Shown here: in pieces, positions 6,922 to 8,573 of the stretch
Numbering within the stretch: the stretch's first letter is position 1
Layout of the letters: every line of letters starts with the position of its first letter
Assembly: GCA_964596865.1 (NCBI GenBank)
Contig: CAZQVW010000118.1
Span: 1 to 8,573 of the forward strand
DNA length: 8,573 bases
Source: UBA6382 sp964596865
GTDB lineage: Bacteria; Bacteroidota; Bacteroidia; Bacteroidales; Bacteroidaceae
Reading direction: 5' to 3'
Position numbers and translations under genes: made by a program
Notes under the pieces: model-generated
Database searches by the model: none
Told to the model about the DNA's origin: nothing
Seen by the model: the letters and a program-made list of their open reading frames with translations, nothing else

Positions 6922-7527
6922 ATGTTCACAGGAATCATCGAAGGCGTAGGCACAGTCCGCGCCATCACCCACGAAAAAGACAATATTATCTTCACTCTCA
7001 CCTGTCCGTTTGTCAGCGAACTGAAGCCTGCCCAGAGTCTCGCCCACAACGGAGTGTGCCTCACCATCACCGACGTCCACAATGACGAATACACCGTCCT
7101 GGCCATGCACGAAACACTGCGTCTCACCAACTTAGGCCTATTGAAAGTGGGCGATGAGGTGAATTTGGAGCGCTGCATGCCGGCCAACGGCAGGTTTGAC
7201 GGTCATATTGTGCAGGGGCACGTAGACACCACCGCCGTATGCACGGCCATCAAGGACGAGAACGGCAGTTACGCCTACACATTCCAATATAATATTGACC
7301 CCGCCCTTGTCAGCCACGGTTATTTTTGCGCAGACAAGGGTAGCGTTACCGTAAACGGCGTATCGCTCACCGTATGCAACCCCACAGCCAACACATTTGA
7401 GGTGAACATCATTCCTTTCACCTTTGAGCACACCAATTTCCACAGCATCCGCAAGGACACGGTGGTAAACATCGAGTTTGACATCCTCGGCAAATTAGTG
7501 GCCCGCCTCACCCAATTAAAAGGGTAG
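6922..7527 (+). CDS. ribE: Riboflavin synthase, alpha chain
   Basis: A 201-aa enzyme that dismutates two 6,7-dimethyl-8-ribityllumazine molecules to riboflavin plus a pyrimidine, the last step of riboflavin synthesis; the family works as a trimer in the cytoplasm. The invariant start MFTGIIEGVG is present, with Phe2. It has two tandem lumazine-binding barrels. The first (about 1-96) carries NGVCLTI (43-49). The second (about 97-190) carries NGVSLTV (145-151). The joining motif GHIVQGHVD (94-102) is intact, as is the late IPFTFEHTN segment (164-172). Length is normal. The ATG at 6922 is the only sensible start. No own promoter is seen in the 123-nt gap behind the MerR gene, which is filled by 25-nt repeats, so readthrough from upstream is likely. 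It converges on ispD. The symbol ribE is used here for the alpha subunit (also called ribC in some species). Confidence 0.98.
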   Translation: MFTGIIEGVGTVRAITHEKDNIIFTLTCPFVSELKPAQSLAHNGVCLTITDVHNDEYTVLAMHETLRLTNLGLLKVGDEVNLERCMPANGRFDGHIVQGHVDTTAVCTAIKDENGSYAYTFQYNIDPALVSHGYFCADKGSVTVNGVSLTVCNPTANTFEVNIIPFTFEHTNFHSIRKDTVVNIEFDILGKLVARLTQLKG

Positions 7528-7532
7528 GTATA

Positions 7533-7554
7533 GCCTCCCAATTATTAGGAGGGC
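7533..7554 (+). terminator. Weak hairpin just after ribE
   Basis: CCTCC (7534-7538) and GGAGG (7548-7552) pair around a 9-nt AT-rich loop, 6 nt after the ribE stop. A bulged G-C pair could add to the base. A short GTTTT follows about 8 nt further on. This could be a modest terminator; the larger palindromes downstream may matter more. Confidence 0.35.
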
Positions 7555-7577
7555 GCACACCGTTTTGATTGAGCCGG

Positions 7578-7787
7578 TAGGGCGAATCAGCCGCATAGCG
7601 GCGTGTTTCGGGGTCTCTGCGACAAATTTATTTGGAGTGGGGTGGCGGTTATCCGCCCTATTGCCCGTTAGGGCACGCACACACGTCAATATTTTCATTT
7701 CCAATTGTCTCGGTTGCATTTAGCAACCGTTCCAATTGTAGGGCGGATAACACGGCATTTCGTTCCTCAATGCCTGATCCGCCCCTA
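7578..7787. repeat. Palindromic intergenic element with nested inverted repeats
   Basis: The left end TAGGGCGAATCAG (7578-7590) is an imperfect inverted copy of the right end CTGATCCGCCCCTA (one extra base, one mismatch). Nested inside, GTTATCCGCCCTA (7648-7660) and TAGGGCGGATAAC (7739-7751) are perfect 13-bp inverted repeats. Further perfect hairpins are GCCGC/GCGGC (7590-7602), GGCGG/CCGCC (7644-7657), TGCCC/GGGCA (7662-7675) and CGGTTGC/GCAACCG (7711-7729). No convincing gene is present. The pattern resembles an interspersed REP- or MITE-like element between convergent genes; copies elsewhere cannot be seen from here. Confidence 0.7.
7699..7739. repeat. 10-bp direct repeats flanking a perfect hairpin
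   Basis: TTCCAATTGT occurs at 7699-7708 and again at 7730-7739. Between the two copies lies a hairpin with a 7-bp perfect stem (CGGTTGC/GCAACCG) and the loop ATTTA. The arrangement resembles a small inserted hairpin flanked by duplicated target, or a module of the larger intergenic element. Confidence 0.75.
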
Positions 7788-7788
7788 C
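7738..7788. terminator. Large imperfect hairpin, likely bidirectional terminator between ribE and ispD
   Basis: GTAGGGCGGAT (7738-7748) pairs with ATCCGCCCCTAC (7777-7788), 11 bp with one bulged base. Above it GGCATT (7754-7759) pairs with AATGCC (7769-7774) around a 9-nt loop. The base is 1 nt from the ispD stop codon and the structure sits between convergent genes, as a shared terminator would. There is no long T-run on either side, so it may act as a 3'-end stabiliser instead. Confidence 0.5.
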
Positions 7789-7789
7789 A

Positions 7790-8573
7790 TTATTTATGCA
7801 CCATTCGTTCCTCTATCATGGCTCTTGCGAAAAGGAGGTCGGCAGGCGTGGTGAGCTTAATGTTCTCGCGGTTGCCTTCCACTAATTGTATGGAATAGCC
7901 CGCGCTTTCTACCACCGAGGCATCGTCAGTGAAGGTGGCGGCAAACTCTTGATTGTAGGCGCGGCGCAGCACAGAGAGGCGGAACACCTGCGGCGTTTGC
8001 ACCATCATCACATTATTGCGGTTCACCGCCCGCGAGGAACCATCGCTGCCCAGTAATCGGACGCTCTCCACGCTCTTTAATACCGGCACCACCCCATCGG
8101 CATTCTCCGCCGCCTTGTAAGCGCGCCGTATTACGTCTGCGCTCACCAGTGGGCGCACACCATCATGGACACCCACCACGGCCTCTTCCTCGCCTTCGGG
8201 GATAAGTGCCAATCCGTTCTTCACACTGAAAAAACGCTCTTTGCCGCCCTCGGCGATGCGGCAAAGGGACGCATCAAAATGATAGTGGGCGCACAGTTCG
8301 CGCCACACAGGGATTATGTCTTTGCCCAGCACTAGGATTATTTCTATCTTAGGCAGTGCTTCGGCAAAGACATTTATTGTACGCATCAACACCGGCAGGC
8401 CGCCCAAATCCATAAACTGTTTAGGCAAGCCCACCTTTTGCGCAGCCCTCACAGCTGTAGCCCCATTTTCGTGCGGCGCAGACGCGTTGCCCGCGGGGGA
8501 GCATATACTACCGGCAAGGTTAGGCGCAGCATCGGCAAGGCTTGACACAGTACCTCCAAGATTAGGCGCAGTA
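7790..8573 (-). CDS. ispD: 2-C-methyl-D-erythritol 4-phosphate cytidylyltransferase (5' end beyond the right edge)
   Basis: The cytoplasmic MEP-pathway enzyme that joins CTP to methylerythritol phosphate on the route to isoprenoids. Clear family motifs are LPKQF (plus 8414-8428), GLPVLMRTI, VGVHDGVRPLVS (the HDxxRP site), RNNVMMVQTPQVF, FTDDASVVE and NIKLTTPADL, ending normally at 7790. The catalytic Lys of PKQ and the late Lys of IKLTTP are present. The frame is open to the window edge with no convincing start; the GTG at 8546-8548 lies inside a repeat and is not a likely start. The oddity is upstream of PKQF. The glycine-rich AGGxGxR loop that normally sits about 6 residues before PKQ is not seen. 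Instead there are some 40 residues of degenerate Ala/Pro/Asn/Gly-rich heptapeptides. The first strand and loop may lie beyond the edge, with the repeats as an insertion, or the 5' end may be altered. Confidence 0.9.
   Translation of the reverse strand, partial: TAPNLGGTVSSLADAAPNLAGSICSPAGNASAPHENGATAVRAAQKVGLPKQFMDLGGLPVLMRTINVFAEALPKIEIILVLGKDIIPVWRELCAHYHFDASLCRIAEGGKERFFSVKNGLALIPEGEEEAVVGVHDGVRPLVSADVIRRAYKAAENADGVVPVLKSVESVRLLGSDGSSRAVNRNNVMMVQTPQVFRLSVLRRAYNQEFAATFTDDASVVESAGYSIQLVEGNRENIKLTTPADLLFARAMIEERMVHK
8444..8569 (-). repeat. Degenerate 21-nt / 7-aa tandem repeats within the ispD reading frame
   Basis: Read on the minus strand in the ispD frame, successive 21-nt blocks encode APNLGGT, VSSLADA, APNLAGS, ICSPAGN, ASAPHEN and GATAVRA, directly before AQKVGLPKQF. 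Blocks 1 (8549-8569) and 3 (8507-8527) match at 17 of 21 bases. Blocks 2 (8528-8548) and 3 match at 14 of 21. The later blocks keep the 7-residue register and Ala/Pro/Asn bias only loosely. The array may continue beyond the edge. Confidence 0.7.

Noticed and set aside
7516..7719. 67-codon minus-strand frame in the ribE/ispD gap
   Set aside because: It is made of the palindromic repeat and overlaps the ribE 3' end. Such frames are a common by-product of intergenic repeats.
7578..7787. CRISPR array
   Set aside because: The repeats are inverted, unequal in length and unevenly spaced, there are no spacers of regular size, and no cas genes are nearby.
7632..7898. 88-codon plus-strand frame in the ribE/ispD gap
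   Set aside because: It begins in the palindromic element and continues antisense into ispD, with no coding-like features.

Overview
The window looks like chromosomal housekeeping DNA from a member of the Bacteroidota, most likely the order Bacteroidales. Three things point there. Putative promoters match the Bacteroidetes pattern (TAnnTTTG at -7, TTTG about 19 nt upstream). Start codons lack clear Shine-Dalgarno sequences and instead follow A-rich leaders. The proteins also have the flavour of this group: a short RecD-like helicase, a short MerR regulator, a YbhN-type flippase-like protein and an M20C dipeptidase. Base composition is roughly balanced. A family such as Muribaculaceae would fit, but that is inference.

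Layout. The left three quarters (1-6224) is read leftward. In transcription order it holds alaS (alanyl-tRNA synthetase), a 133-aa four-helix membrane protein, a RecD-like superfamily 1 helicase, then a separate promoter driving a flippase-like membrane protein, and finally pepD (aminoacyl-histidine dipeptidase), which runs off the left edge. A 190-bp divergent intergenic region (6225-6414) separates alaS from a rightward pair: a small MerR-family regulator and ribE (riboflavin synthase alpha chain). ribE converges on ispD (MEP-pathway cytidylyltransferase), which is read leftward and runs off the right edge.

The genes serve unrelated core functions: translation, DNA maintenance, envelope lipid or polysaccharide, peptide turnover, riboflavin and isoprenoid synthesis. 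I see no defence island, phage, CRISPR array, transposase, tRNA or rRNA, and no clear novel multi-gene system.

The unusual material is in small repeats: (1) a run of degenerate 21-nt/7-aa repeats in the ispD frame where the nucleotide-binding loop is expected; (2) a 210-bp palindromic, nested inverted-repeat element filling the ribE/ispD intergenic gap; (3) four degenerate 25-nt pyrimidine-rich repeats leading directly into the ribE start codon; (4) a 23-bp tandem duplication covering the helicase start codon, which creates small upstream ORFs overlapping that start. No gene-free stretch exceeds 300 bases.
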